From DAIDKA01 sp035503515 (GTDB lineage: Bacteria > Pseudomonadota > Gammaproteobacteria > Steroidobacterales > Steroidobacteraceae), in assembly GCA_035503515.1 (NCBI GenBank), contig DATJTJ010000036.1:1-64000 (forward strand): DNA of 64,000 bases. Reading direction: 5' to 3'. This document shows, piece by piece, positions 16,851-25,816 of the stretch (positions are counted from its first letter, which is position 1; every line of letters starts with the position of its first letter). Below the pieces are notes generated by a model that did no database searches, was not told the DNA's origin, and saw only the letters and a program-made list of their open reading frames with translations. Position numbers and translations under genes: made by a program.

Positions 16851-16878
16851 AGGCCCGGTTGCGTGAGCAGCCGGGCCT
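16851..16878 (+). terminator. Strong stem-loop between convergent fhs and amt
   Basis: Perfect 8-base arms AGGCCCGG and CCGGGCCT enclose an inner TGC/GCA pair closed by a GTGA loop (GNRA type). It lies 31 bases after the fhs stop and 24 bases before the end of the convergent amt gene, so it could end both transcripts. There is no T-run, which lowers confidence in intrinsic termination. A second small inverted repeat (GACCGT/ACGGTC) stands just upstream. Confidence 0.5.
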
Positions 16879-16902
16879 GGCGTGCAGCCGGCCTGGGCGC
16901 CC

Positions 16903-18111
16903 TCAGCGCGTTTCCGGCTCCGGCGTCGCCCCGATGCGGTGGATGGACAGATCGGCGCCGTTGAATTCCTCTTCCTGGCTCAGCCGCAGTCCCAGCGTGA
17001 ACTTCAGGGCACCATAGATCAGTGCCCCCCCGAGCAGTGCGATGAGGATGCCCAGGCCGGTGCCGAGCAGCTGCGCAGCAAAGCTCACGCCGCCGATGCC
17101 GCCCAGCGCCGTGCTGCCGAAGATTCCCGCCGCGAGCCCTCCCCATGCACCGCACAGCCCGTGCAGCGGCCACACGCCGAGCACGTCATCGATGCGCCAG
17201 CGGTTCTGGGTGAGCGTGAAGATGCGCACGAACAGCACGGCGGCGAGCGCACCGGTGATGAAGGCCCCGATGGGATGCATCACGTCCGAACCGGCGCAGA
17301 TCGCGACCAGGCCGGCGAGCGGTCCGTTGTGCACGAAACCCGGATCGTTGCGCCCGACGACCAGCGCCGCGAGCGTGCCGCCGGCCATCGCCATCAGCGA
17401 GTTCATGGCCACCAGCCCCGAGATGCGGTCCAGGGTCTGCGCGCTCATGACATTGAAGCCGAACCAGCCGACCACCAGGATCCAGGCCCCGAGTGCCAGG
17501 AAGGGAATGCTGCTGGGCGGATGAACGGCCAGATGCCCCGGTCGCGCGTAGCGATCGCGACGCGCACCCAGCAGCAGCACCGCGGCCAGCGCGATCCAGC
17601 CGCCCACGGCGTGCACGACCACGGAACCCGCGAAATCGTGGAACTGCGCGCCGAAATGGCCCTGCAGCCAGTCCTGCCAGCCCCAGCCGTCGTTCCATGC
17701 CAGCCGCTCGAACAGCGGATAGAGAAAGCCGACCACCAGGAAGGTGGCGAGCAGTTGCGGATAGAACCGCACCCGCTCGGCGACGCCTCCGGAGACGATG
17801 GCGGGCACCGCCCCGGCGAAAGTCAGCAGGAAGAAGAAGCGCGTGAGCTCGAAGCCGTGATCGGCGGACAGGGTCGCGGCGGAGTCGAAGAAATGCACGC
17901 CGTAGGAAAAGCCGTAGCCGAGCAGGAAGTAGGCGACGGTGGAGACCGCGAAGTCGCAGAGGATCTTGACCAGGGCATTCACCTGGTTCTTGCTGCGGAC
18001 GGTCCCCAACTCCAGGAATGCAAACCCGGCGTGCATCGCCAGAATCAGGATGGCGCCCATGAGGATGAACAGGACGTCGGCGGGCGTCTTCGTGGCGTGC
18101 AACGCAATCAC
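16903..18111 (-). CDS. amt: Ammonium transporter, Amt family
   Basis: The 402-residue membrane protein has the family's pore features: the twin histidines fall in VVVHAVGGW (His167) and GVWPLHGLCGAWGG (His317), with PLAGLVAICAG between them and about 11 membrane segments. It moves ammonium/ammonia inward. The frame opens with GTG at 18111, but an AGGAG site stands about 8 bases before an in-frame TTG at 18102 (giving MHATKTPADV), so translation may start there. No glnK gene is adjacent, unlike most amt loci, but a possible NtrC site lies upstream at 18187-18203. Confidence 0.94.
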   Translation of the reverse strand: MIALHATKTPADVLFILMGAILILAMHAGFAFLELGTVRSKNQVNALVKILCDFAVSTVAYFLLGYGFSYGVHFFDSAATLSADHGFELTRFFFLLTFAGAVPAIVSGGVAERVRFYPQLLATFLVVGFLYPLFERLAWNDGWGWQDWLQGHFGAQFHDFAGSVVVHAVGGWIALAAVLLLGARRDRYARPGHLAVHPPSSIPFLALGAWILVVGWFGFNVMSAQTLDRISGLVAMNSLMAMAGGTLAALVVGRNDPGFVHNGPLAGLVAICAGSDVMHPIGAFITGALAAVLFVRIFTLTQNRWRIDDVLGVWPLHGLCGAWGGLAAGIFGSTALGGIGGVSFAAQLLGTGLGILIALLGGALIYGALKFTLGLRLSQEEEFNGADLSIHRIGATPEPETR

Positions 18112-18183
18112 TCCTGGATATCGCGCCGCGGTGGTGGCGGCGGCCGGCGATTATCCCCGAAGCGTGGCCATTTTGGTGCACTT

Positions 18184-20373
18184 CTATGCACAACCAAGGT
18201 GCGGTACCGGTAACTCCTTGATATATGATGAGTATTTGTCCATCGTGGCGCGCAGCAGGCCTTCAAACATCGGCGTGGCGAGCGGCCGGCTGAAGAAATA
18301 ACCCTGCACTTCGTCACAGGCGTGCTCGCGCAGGAACTGCAGCTGTTCAGCCGTCTCCACGCCCTCGGCCACCACCCTCAGGCCCATATTGCGGCCGAGG
18401 GTGATGATGGTGCGCACGATGGCGGCATCGTCAGTATCGACGACGAGGTGTTCCACGAACGAGCGGTCGACCTTCAGCCGGTCCACCGGGAAGCGCTTCA
18501 GCGAATTCAGGCTCGAATAGCCCGTCCCGAAGTCATCGATGGCGACCTGCACCCCGAGGCGCTTGAGCTCGCCGAGCATCCCGACCAGCTGCGGCGCATC
18601 GTGGATGACGCTTTCGGTGAGTTCGATCTCCAGGTAGCGCGGCTCGAGCCCCGTCTCCTGGAGCGTCTCGACCACGCAGCGCACGAAATTGTTGGCCCGG
18701 AATTGCCGCGCCGACACGTTGACGGAGACCACGATCGGCGGCAGGCCGCGATCCTGCCAGTCCTTGTTCTGCGCGCACGCCGTATGCAACACCCACCGGC
18801 CGATCGGCGTGATGAGTCCGGTCTCCTCGGCGAGGGGGATGAACCGCTGCGGCAGGATCGGCTCTTCTCCGGGAATCTGCCAGCGGATCAGGGCCTCGGC
18901 GCCCAGGATCCGACCGGTGGCCAGATCCACCCGCGGCTGGTAGTGAAGCTGGAACTGGTTACGCTCCAGGGCGCGCCGCAGCTTGCCCTCCAGTTCCAGC
19001 CGCCCGCTCATCAGCGCACTGATTTCGCGGGTGAAGAACTGGAAATTGTTGCGTCCGCAGTCCTTGGCGCGGTACATGGCCGAGTCGGCATGCTTGAGCA
19101 GTGTCTGCGCATCGCCGCCATCGTCCGGATACAGGGCGACCCCGATGCTGCAGGTGATCTGATACTCACCGTGCTCGGTCATCCACGGCCGGGTGACCGT
19201 CCTCAAAACGCGCTCGAGCAACGAGCGCAGTTCCTCGGCCGAACCGGTACCGTTCACCAGCAGCACGAATTCGTCGCCGCCCAGACGGGCCACCGTGTCA
19301 CCCTCGTGCGCACAGGCGTTGAAGCGCTCGGCCATGGTCTTGAGCAGTTCATCGCCGATATGGTGTCCCAGGCTGTCGTTGATGAACTTGAAGCCGTCCA
19401 GGTCGATGAAGGCGACGGCCAGACGCGTGCAGGACGTCGCGGTGGCGAGGATCGCCTCGCGCAACCGGTCCTGCAGCAGCGCGCGGTTCGCGAGCCCCGT
19501 CAGCGGATCGAAGTTGGCCTGCTGCTCGATGTGCGACTGGTACAGCTTGCGCTCGGTGATGTCCTCCACGGTGCCTTCGTAGCACGGCAGCCCGCCGGCC
19601 TCATCGGTGATGATCCGCGCGTTCTCCGAGATCCAGATGACATCGCCGTTCTTGCGGTACACCTGCGACTCGAATCCGGAAATGGAGCCGCGCGAGGTGA
19701 TGATGCGCATGAATTCCGCGCGTCGCTGCGGGTCGACGTACAACTGGCTGCCGATGTTCTGCAGCGAAGCCATGAGTTCGGCGGGTGACTCGAAGCCATA
19801 GATCCCCGCCAGGGCGGGATTCGCACCGAGGTAGCGACCCTCCATCGTCGTGCGGAAGATCCCCTCGAGGGCGTTGTCGAACAGACCGCGATAGCGCCGT
19901 TCCGCCTCGCGCAGGCGTTGTTCCAGCTCCCTGCCGGAGGTGCCATCGTGAAGCAGGCCCTCGATGGCGAGCAGGCCGCCCGCGGGGCCATAGTGACCCT
20001 GGCCACGATCCCGCACCCAGCGCACGCTGCCGTCGGCGTGCAGCAGCCGGTATTCCAGTTCGAAGGCGCGCCGCTCCTGGAGCGCCAGCCGCTTCGCCTC
20101 CGTCACCCACAACTGATCGTCCGGGTGTCCGAGCGCCGCGAGGCCGAGGCGACGGTCGTGCACCAGGTGCGCTGAGTCGTAGCCGGTGACGGCGCGGCAA
20201 CCCCCGCTCGCGTACTCGAAGCTGTGATGCACGTCGTCACGACACCGGTAGGCGAGGCCATCGAGCTGGCCGAGCAGGCGGCCCAGCATGCCCGGGTACT
20301 GCTGTCCGCACGGGTCCGTGTCGCCTCGCCCGGTGCAGCCCGCGTCCCGCAATTGCGCCTTGTTTACAGTCAT
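18184..20373 (-). CDS. PAS-PAS-GGDEF-EAL protein (cyclic-di-GMP turnover)
   Basis: The 729-residue protein has two PAS sensor domains (about residues 30-150 and 165-285), a GGDEF domain with intact GGDEF at 365-369, and an EAL domain with EALIRW beginning at residue 493 and later DDFGTGYSSL and KVDRSF. Motifs for both making (diguanylate cyclase) and breaking (phosphodiesterase) cyclic-di-GMP look intact, so its net activity cannot be told. It has no membrane segment and is likely cytoplasmic, sensing a ligand or redox state through PAS. It stands alone between amt and hemJ. Confidence 0.95.
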   Translation of the reverse strand: MTVNKAQLRDAGCTGRGDTDPCGQQYPGMLGRLLGQLDGLAYRCRDDVHHSFEYASGGCRAVTGYDSAHLVHDRRLGLAALGHPDDQLWVTEAKRLALQERRAFELEYRLLHADGSVRWVRDRGQGHYGPAGGLLAIEGLLHDGTSGRELEQRLREAERRYRGLFDNALEGIFRTTMEGRYLGANPALAGIYGFESPAELMASLQNIGSQLYVDPQRRAEFMRIITSRGSISGFESQVYRKNGDVIWISENARIITDEAGGLPCYEGTVEDITERKLYQSHIEQQANFDPLTGLANRALLQDRLREAILATATSCTRLAVAFIDLDGFKFINDSLGHHIGDELLKTMAERFNACAHEGDTVARLGGDEFVLLVNGTGSAEELRSLLERVLRTVTRPWMTEHGEYQITCSIGVALYPDDGGDAQTLLKHADSAMYRAKDCGRNNFQFFTREISALMSGRLELEGKLRRALERNQFQLHYQPRVDLATGRILGAEALIRWQIPGEEPILPQRFIPLAEETGLITPIGRWVLHTACAQNKDWQDRGLPPIVVSVNVSARQFRANNFVRCVVETLQETGLEPRYLEIELTESVIHDAPQLVGMLGELKRLGVQVAIDDFGTGYSSLNSLKRFPVDRLKVDRSFVEHLVVDTDDAAIVRTIITLGRNMGLRVVAEGVETAEQLQFLREHACDEVQGYFFSRPLATPMFEGLLRATMDKYSSYIKELPVPHLGCA
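18187..18203 (-). promoter_or_regulatory. Candidate NtrC-type binding site upstream of amt
   Basis: TGCAC-N7-GTGCG matches the NtrC pattern TGCAC-N7-GTGCA with one mismatch. It lies 76-92 bases upstream of the amt GTG at 18111, a usual enhancer distance, and is partly inside the 3' end of the neighbouring GGDEF-EAL gene. A further inverted GTGCA half-site precedes it at 18176-18180. I could not find a convincing sigma-54 GG/GC promoter between it and amt, so this is tentative. Confidence 0.35.
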
Positions 20374-20493
20374 GCTCGACGTTCCGAAACCGAGGGATCA
20401 CGTTAGCAACGCATCCCTCGCAGTCGGTCGCCGCAGGTCACAGAAATGATGGCCGGATCCGCCGCCTGGCTGAAATTATTGAAGCCGTAGGCC

Positions 20494-20511
20494 GCGCCGC
20501 CCGGGCGGCGC
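20494..20511 (-). terminator. Perfect 18-base GC palindrome downstream of hemJ
   Basis: GCGCCGCCCGGGCGGCGC is a perfect palindrome 42 bases after the hemJ stop. It could form a tight hairpin in the mRNA, but has no T-run, so it may simply mark or stabilise the transcript end. Confidence 0.35.
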
Positions 20512-20552
20512 ACGTCCATGGTGCGCGTGGCGCACGCAAGTGGGGCGGGCCC

Positions 20553-20984
20553 TCAGCCCAGGCCGGGTTTCACCACCGCCAGAATGACGATACCGATCAG
20601 CAGCAGTCCGGGCACTTCGTTGAACATCCGGTACCAGCGTTCGGAGTGCCGGTTGCGGCCTTCGCGCAGTGCCCCCATCAGCAGACGGCACCAGACCTGG
20701 TAGGCGATGACCAGCAGCACCAGGGTCAGCTTGGCATGCAGCCACGCCTGCTGCAGGTAGGCGGGCGCCGCCATCACCATCAGGACGCCGAACAGGACCG
20801 TGAGGACGCCGCCGATGGTGGTCATGGTGAACAGGCGCCGCTCCATGACCACGAAGCGTGCGCGACTGATCTCATCGGTTGCGGCGACGTGATACACGAA
20901 CAGCCGCGGCAGATAGAAGAGCCCGGCAAACCAGGTCACGAGAAACACCACGTGGAAGGCCTTCAGCCACAACAAGGCGCGCAT
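20553..20984 (-). CDS. hemJ: HemJ-type protoporphyrinogen oxidase (CopD-family membrane protein)
   Basis: Start set at ATG 20984, giving 143 residues, the normal HemJ length; the frame is open further upstream. The N-terminus LLWLKAFHVVFLVTWFAGLF carries the conserved haem-ligand His11, followed by YLPRLFVYH and four membrane segments. HemJ oxidises protoporphyrinogen IX to protoporphyrin IX in haem synthesis in organisms lacking HemG/HemY. The GGAGG just before the ATG has almost no spacer, so the exact start is open. Confidence 0.88.
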   Translation of the reverse strand: MRALLWLKAFHVVFLVTWFAGLFYLPRLFVYHVAATDEISRARFVVMERRLFTMTTIGGVLTVLFGVLMVMAAPAYLQQAWLHAKLTLVLLVIAYQVWCRLLMGALREGRNRHSERWYRMFNEVPGLLLIGIVILAVVKPGLG

Positions 20985-21126
20985 CCTCCATCGCGCCCGG
21001 CGGCGCGCCGGCAAGTATATGTCAGTTCCGCCCGCTGTGGTCGGCGGCACGGGGGTTTGTTAGGATGCGGACCCTCTTTTTACCGATGCGCCGCGCATTT
21101 CGCCGCGGTCCTGCGAGGAATCCTCC

Positions 21127-22566
21127 ATGCTGCGAACCCGTTATACCGATCTGAATCTGCTCATTGGCGGGGAATGGGTCGCCGGCGACGGTCGCGAACA
21201 CATTGCGGTGGTCAATCCGGCCACCGAAGAGGTGCTGGGTCAGCTGCCGCTGGCCACGAAGGCCGACCTGGACCGGGCGCTCGCCGCCGCGCGCGAGGCC
21301 TTCCCGGCCTGGCGGGCCATGATGCCGCACGAGCGGGGCCGCATCCTCAAGGGGGCCGCGCAGCTGCTGCGTGAGCGCGCCGACCATATCGCCCGCATCG
21401 CCACGCAGGAGGAGGGCAAGAGCCTCACCGAGGCGCGCATCGAGCTGGGCATGTCCGCGGAGATCTTCGACTGGTATGCGGAAGAGGGCCGGCGGGCCTA
21501 CGGCCGCGTGCTGCCGCAGCGCGCACCCGGCGTGCGCATGTCGGTGCTGAAGGAGCCCGTGGGCCCGGTCGCGGGCTTCGCGCCCTGGAATTTCCCGCTC
21601 GGCAACCCGGCGCGCAAGATCGGCGCGCCGCTCGCGGCCGGGTGCACCTGCATCCTCAAGCCGGCCGAGGAAACGCCGGGCTCGGCACTGGAAGTCGCGC
21701 GCGCGCTGCTGGATGCGGGACTGCCCAAGGGCGTGCTGTCGGTGGTGTTCGGCGTGCCGGCCATGATTTCCGAGCATCTGATCGCCTCGCCGGTGATCCG
21801 TGCCGTGCATTTCACCGGCTCCATCCCCGTCGGCAAGCAGCTCACGAAGCTCGCCGCGGAGCGCATGAAGCGCACGACCATGGAACTGGGCGGTCATGGC
21901 CCGGTGCTGGTGTTCGATGACGTCGACGTGGAGCAGGTGCTCGACATGTCGGTGGCGGCCAAGTTCCGCAATGCCGGCCAGGTATGCGTATCGCCGACGC
22001 GCTTCTATGTGCACCAGGCCGTGTACGCGCGGTTCGTCGAGGGCTTTGCCAGGCGCGCCCGCGCCGTGAAGGTCGGCGACGGGCTGGTCGATGGCGTGCA
22101 GATGGGACCGCTGGCGCATCCGCGGCGGCTGGAGGCCATGGCGAGCCTGCTGGCCGATGCCCGCCAGCACGGCGCGAAGTTCCAAACCGGCGGCGAGCGC
22201 ATTGCGGGCAAGGGCTATTTCTTCCAGCCCACGGTGCTCTCGGACGTGCCCGAGGAATCGCGGATCATGAACGAGGAGCCGTTCGGCCCGGTCGCCCTCA
22301 TCAATCCTTTCGCCACCTTCGAAGAGGCCATCAGCCGCGCGAACCGGCTGCCGTACGGCCTGGCCGCGTACGCGTTCTCGCGCTCCGCGCGCACCGTCAA
22401 CCTCCTGGGCGAACAGCTCGAGGCCGGCATGATCGGCATCAACAGCTTCCAGATCTCCGTGCCGGAGTCGCCCTTCGGCGGCGTCAAGGAAAGCGGCCAC
22501 GGCTCCGAGGAAGGCATCGAGGGTCTGGAAACCTGCCTCGTCACCAAGTTCGTGAACGCCTCCTGA
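21127..22566 (+). CDS. NAD(P)-dependent succinate-semialdehyde dehydrogenase type aldehyde dehydrogenase
   Basis: The 479-residue enzyme has all aldehyde dehydrogenase landmarks: FAPWNFP at 151-157, LKPAEETPGSA with Lys178, FTGSIPVG at 229-236, the general-base Glu253 in MELGG, and the nucleophile Cys287 in NAGQVCVSPTR. The length and the NAGQVC block resemble the succinate-semialdehyde branch (gabD-like), but a broader semialdehyde range is possible. It starts at ATG 21127. No GABA transaminase is nearby. The glycyl-tRNA synthetase gene follows 9 bases later. Confidence 0.9.
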   Translation: MLRTRYTDLNLLIGGEWVAGDGREHIAVVNPATEEVLGQLPLATKADLDRALAAAREAFPAWRAMMPHERGRILKGAAQLLRERADHIARIATQEEGKSLTEARIELGMSAEIFDWYAEEGRRAYGRVLPQRAPGVRMSVLKEPVGPVAGFAPWNFPLGNPARKIGAPLAAGCTCILKPAEETPGSALEVARALLDAGLPKGVLSVVFGVPAMISEHLIASPVIRAVHFTGSIPVGKQLTKLAAERMKRTTMELGGHGPVLVFDDVDVEQVLDMSVAAKFRNAGQVCVSPTRFYVHQAVYARFVEGFARRARAVKVGDGLVDGVQMGPLAHPRRLEAMASLLADARQHGAKFQTGGERIAGKGYFFQPTVLSDVPEESRIMNEEPFGPVALINPFATFEEAISRANRLPYGLAAYAFSRSARTVNLLGEQLEAGMIGINSFQISVPESPFGGVKESGHGSEEGIEGLETCLVTKFVNAS

Positions 22567-22575
22567 ACCCGGCAC

Positions 22576-24138
22576 ATGGCGATGACCTCCAAGTCCATGG
22601 AGAAGATCATGGCGCTGGCCAAGCGCCGTGGCTTCATCTACCAGGCCTCCGAGATCTACGGCGGTCAGGGCGGCTTCTGGGACTACGGTCCGCTCGGCGC
22701 GCAGCTGAAGAAGAACCTGCGCGACGCCTGGTGGGAGGACATGGTCCTCAACCCCTGTGGCGGGCAGCCGGGGCCCAACGGCGAGCCGGTGCGCATCGTG
22801 CCGCTGGATACCAGCATCATCCAGAATCCGAAGGTGTGGGAGGCGAGCGGCCACATCGCCGGCTTCAGCGATCCGATGGTGGATTGCCGCGAGACCAAGC
22901 AGCGCTACCGGTTCGATCACCTGATGCTGTACGTCCCGGCCAGCGGCGAGCGCAACGGCAAGCCGCTGTTCGCCTTCATGCCCGACACCGCGAGCGAGCA
23001 GAAGCAGAAAAAGAAGGCCGAAAAAGCCTTCGGCGAGGCGCGTGCCGTGCCGCTGTCGCAGCTGCCGGTGAGCGACTGGGGCCATGTCTTGGCTCCCGAT
23101 GCGGAGAAGGTCGGCACGCTCACCGAGCCGCGCGCCTTCAACCTGATGTTCAAGACCTACATCGGCGCGACCGCCACCGAGAATGACGTCGCCTACCTGC
23201 GCCCGGAGACCGCGCAGGGTATCTTCGTGCAGTTCAAGAACGTCATCGACACCACCCGCGTGAAGATCCCGTTCGGCATCGCGCAGGTCGGCAAGGCGTT
23301 CCGCAACGAGGTCACGCCGCGCAACTTCACCTTCCGCAGCCGCGAATTCGAGCAGATGGAAATGGAGTTCTTCTGCCACCCGGAGTCGGCGCATGAGTGG
23401 TATGCGTTCTGGCGCGACCAGCGCATGAAGTGGTGGCAGGGGCTGGGTCTCGCCGGAGAGAACCTGCAGCTGCGGGTGCATGAGCGCGACGAACTGGCCC
23501 ACTACGCGAAGGAGGGCGCCGGCACCGCTGATGTCGAGTACCGCTTTCCGTTCACGGCCCCGGGGTTCGGTGAGCTGGAAGGGGTGGCCCATCGTTCCAA
23601 CTTCGATCTCGCCCGGCACCAGCAGCACTCGCGCGTACAGCTCGAGTACTTCGACAACGAGCGCGGCGAGCTGCTGCCGAACGGCGCCCGCAAGGGCGAA
23701 CGCTACCTGCCGCACGTGATCGAGCCCGCGGCCGGCCTGGATCGCGGCGTACTGGCGCTGCTGTGCGAGGCCTATACCGAGGATCCGGCGCGGGCGAGTC
23801 CGGAACTGCTGCTGCTGAACCCGCGGGTGGCGCCGATCAAGGCGGCCGTCTTCCCCCTGGTCAACAAGGATGGGATGCCGGAGCTGAGCGAGAAGCTCTA
23901 CCAGGACCTGCGACGCCGCTTCTGGCGCCACGGCGTCATCGAACACGATGTGAAACAGGCCATCGGCAAGCGCTACGCCCGCATGGACGAGGCCGGTTGC
24001 CCCTACTGCATCACCGTCGACGGCGAGACCGCCGCCGCACACAGCGTCACCATCCGTGACCGCGACACGGCCGCGCAAACCCGCGTGGCGCTCGACAAGG
24101 TCGCCGACTTTCTCGAGACAAAACTTTTTGTAAGTTAG
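22576..24138 (+). CDS. glyS: Glycyl-tRNA synthetase, single-chain (alpha2) type
   Basis: Charges tRNA-Gly. The 520-residue class II synthetase has the eukaryote/archaea-like features: MEKIMALAKRRGFIYQASEI at the N-terminus, motif 2 as VGKAFRNEVTPRNFTFRSRE (about residues 238-257), the block YLRPETAQGIFVQFKN, and an anticodon-binding C-terminal domain from about residue 420. Most Gammaproteobacteria instead carry the two-subunit GlyQ/GlyS enzyme, so this type is notable. It is read 9 bases after an aldehyde dehydrogenase gene. Confidence 0.95.
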   Translation: MAMTSKSMEKIMALAKRRGFIYQASEIYGGQGGFWDYGPLGAQLKKNLRDAWWEDMVLNPCGGQPGPNGEPVRIVPLDTSIIQNPKVWEASGHIAGFSDPMVDCRETKQRYRFDHLMLYVPASGERNGKPLFAFMPDTASEQKQKKKAEKAFGEARAVPLSQLPVSDWGHVLAPDAEKVGTLTEPRAFNLMFKTYIGATATENDVAYLRPETAQGIFVQFKNVIDTTRVKIPFGIAQVGKAFRNEVTPRNFTFRSREFEQMEMEFFCHPESAHEWYAFWRDQRMKWWQGLGLAGENLQLRVHERDELAHYAKEGAGTADVEYRFPFTAPGFGELEGVAHRSNFDLARHQQHSRVQLEYFDNERGELLPNGARKGERYLPHVIEPAAGLDRGVLALLCEAYTEDPARASPELLLLNPRVAPIKAAVFPLVNKDGMPELSEKLYQDLRRRFWRHGVIEHDVKQAIGKRYARMDEAGCPYCITVDGETAAAHSVTIRDRDTAAQTRVALDKVADFLETKLFVS

Positions 24139-24253
24139 TGTTCGTCCGCGATCCGGCGGCGCATGCGCCTACATGCGGGTCGCGCATTTGTCCTACAGGG
24201 CTGCGCTCGATTCTGTTGCTAGGCTGCGACGCCCTTCAGCTTGAGGACCCTTC

Positions 24254-25339
24254 ATGACGAACCGAGCCGTGTTGTTGTGTGCCTTGGCCCTTCCCGGCCT
24301 GGCGACCGCCGCCGACGGCGACCAGTGGTACATCGCGCCGTTCTTCGGCGGAGTCGCGCCCGACCATGCCCGCGACGTCGATCACAATGACATTGCGTAC
24401 GGCGCCGCCGTAGGACGGGAGCTGGGCCCCGTCTTCAACATCGAGTTGAGCGGCAATGCCACCGACCCGAACACCCGCTCGCCCCTGCCGCCCGGTCATC
24501 TCAATCTCGACGCCCTGTCGCTCGATGTGCTGGCGGTGGGCAATCGCGCGGGCTGGGTCTCGCCCTATCTCGGCGCGGGCTTTGGGGCCGTGCGCACCAA
24601 CTACCGCTTCGATGGGGGCTACGGCCCCGGTTACGACACCCGCCTCGGCATCGAGACCGAGGCCGGACTGATGATCAAGCTGTGGGAGAGTCCGCAACGC
24701 ACCAGCAAGATATCGCTGCGTCCCGAGGTGAAGTTGCGCTGGGCCCATCCGGGCAGTGAGAATCTCGAGGATTTCTTCTACACCGTGGGCGTGCAGTTCG
24801 CCTTCGGCGGCAGCCCGGTGCCCGTCGCGGTGCCCGTCGCCGCCGCGCCGCCCCCGCCGCCGCCCCCGGCGCCACCCCCACCACCGCCGCCGCCGCCGGC
24901 TCCGGCGCCGGCCCCCGCGCCGCAGGCGCAGTTCGTGGCCAAGTCATCCATCACGCTCGAAGGGGTGAATTTCGCCTTCAACAGCGCGGAACTGACCCAG
25001 GACTCGAAGCCGATCCTGGATGCGACCGCGGACGGGCTGAAGGCGCATCCGCGCGTGAAGGTCGAGGTCCAGGGCCATACGGACAGCGTCGGCAAGGCCG
25101 CGTACAACCTCAAGTTGTCCCAGCGTCGCGCTCAGAGCGTCCTCGACTACCTGCTCAAGGACGGCGTGGCGCCGGACCAGATGGTGGCCAAGGGCTACGG
25201 CGAGACCCAGCCCGTGGCCAGCAACAAGGATGCCGACGGTCGGGCCAAGAACCGGCGCGTGGTGCTCTACGTGCTGTCGAATCCCGGCGATGTGAACGTC
25301 AAGGGGCAGGGCACGTCCCAGGACCAGCCCCAACCGTAG
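24254..25339 (+). CDS. OmpA-family outer-membrane protein
   Basis: The 361-residue precursor has a signal peptide cut near ATAADG, an N-terminal beta-barrel-like region (about residues 20-185), a Pro/Ala-rich linker (about 195-228) and a C-terminal OmpA peptidoglycan-binding domain with VEVQGHTDSVGKAAYNLKLS and RAKNRRVVLYV. It should tie the outer membrane to the cell wall. It follows the tRNA synthetase by 115 bases that contain a GGCGCATGCGCC palindrome at 24158-24169. An AGGACC site precedes the ATG. Confidence 0.93.
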   Translation: MTNRAVLLCALALPGLATAADGDQWYIAPFFGGVAPDHARDVDHNDIAYGAAVGRELGPVFNIELSGNATDPNTRSPLPPGHLNLDALSLDVLAVGNRAGWVSPYLGAGFGAVRTNYRFDGGYGPGYDTRLGIETEAGLMIKLWESPQRTSKISLRPEVKLRWAHPGSENLEDFFYTVGVQFAFGGSPVPVAVPVAAAPPPPPPPAPPPPPPPPPAPAPAPAPQAQFVAKSSITLEGVNFAFNSAELTQDSKPILDATADGLKAHPRVKVEVQGHTDSVGKAAYNLKLSQRRAQSVLDYLLKDGVAPDQMVAKGYGETQPVASNKDADGRAKNRRVVLYVLSNPGDVNVKGQGTSQDQPQP

Positions 25340-25357
25340 TCGCAGCGGGCAGCTGCT

Positions 25358-25759
25358 TCAGCGACGGACGCGGCCCGCGGTCACGTAGTCGCGGATGTTG
25401 CCCTGCCTCAGGCTGGTGTCCGGATCGAGGTCCTGCATTTCGACCGAGATGCCCAGCGGCGCGCGGGCATGAACCTCGCGCAACTGCTCGCAGGCCGCCG
25501 CGAAAATCTCCTCGCAGGCCTGCCGGCAGGTGGCGCGGTCGCGGCCCTGTCCGACCCGCACGCACAGGTGTACGAAGGTGTTGTCGCGGGGGCAATGTGC
25601 CCCGTAGTAGGGCTCGCTTTCGTAGGCGCGGGTGCGCATCACCTCGAGCGGGAACATGCCGGTGGCCGCGGCGGCCTGCCGGATGGCCTCGACGAATTTC
25701 GGCAGATTCAGCTGCCGGCGCAGATTCGATGAGTGCTCGATGACGATATGGGCAGCCAC
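25358..25759 (-). CDS. 5-carboxymethyl-2-hydroxymuconate isomerase-like tautomerase, lacking the N-terminal Pro
   Basis: From GTG 25759 the product has 133 residues and begins MAAHIVIEHSSNLRRQL, like the CHMI family of the homoprotocatechuate pathway (usual start MPHxIxEYSxNL). In that family the catalytic base is the N-terminal Pro1; here that slot is Ala. The frame is also open upstream to 25795 (MPDPEGSCDPFPVAAH), but that would bury the N-terminus. No other aromatic catabolism gene is next to it. It may be an inactive or altered tautomerase. Confidence 0.75.
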   Translation of the reverse strand: MAAHIVIEHSSNLRRQLNLPKFVEAIRQAAAATGMFPLEVMRTRAYESEPYYGAHCPRDNTFVHLCVRVGQGRDRATCRQACEEIFAAACEQLREVHARAPLGISVEMQDLDPDTSLRQGNIRDYVTAGRVRR

Positions 25760-25816
25760 CGGAAAAGGATCGCACGACCCTTCAGGGTCGGGCAAGCCGG
25801 CCCGCCTTCGGCATAC

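Noticed and set aside
21022..24078. 1018-codon minus-strand open frame opposite the aldehyde dehydrogenase and glycyl-tRNA synthetase
   Set aside because: Shadow frame; both plus-strand genes have catalytic motifs and ribosome sites.
24836..24935. GC-rich tandem repeat or CRISPR-like array
   Set aside because: It is the codon repetition of the Pro/Ala linker in the OmpA-family protein; no unique spacers.
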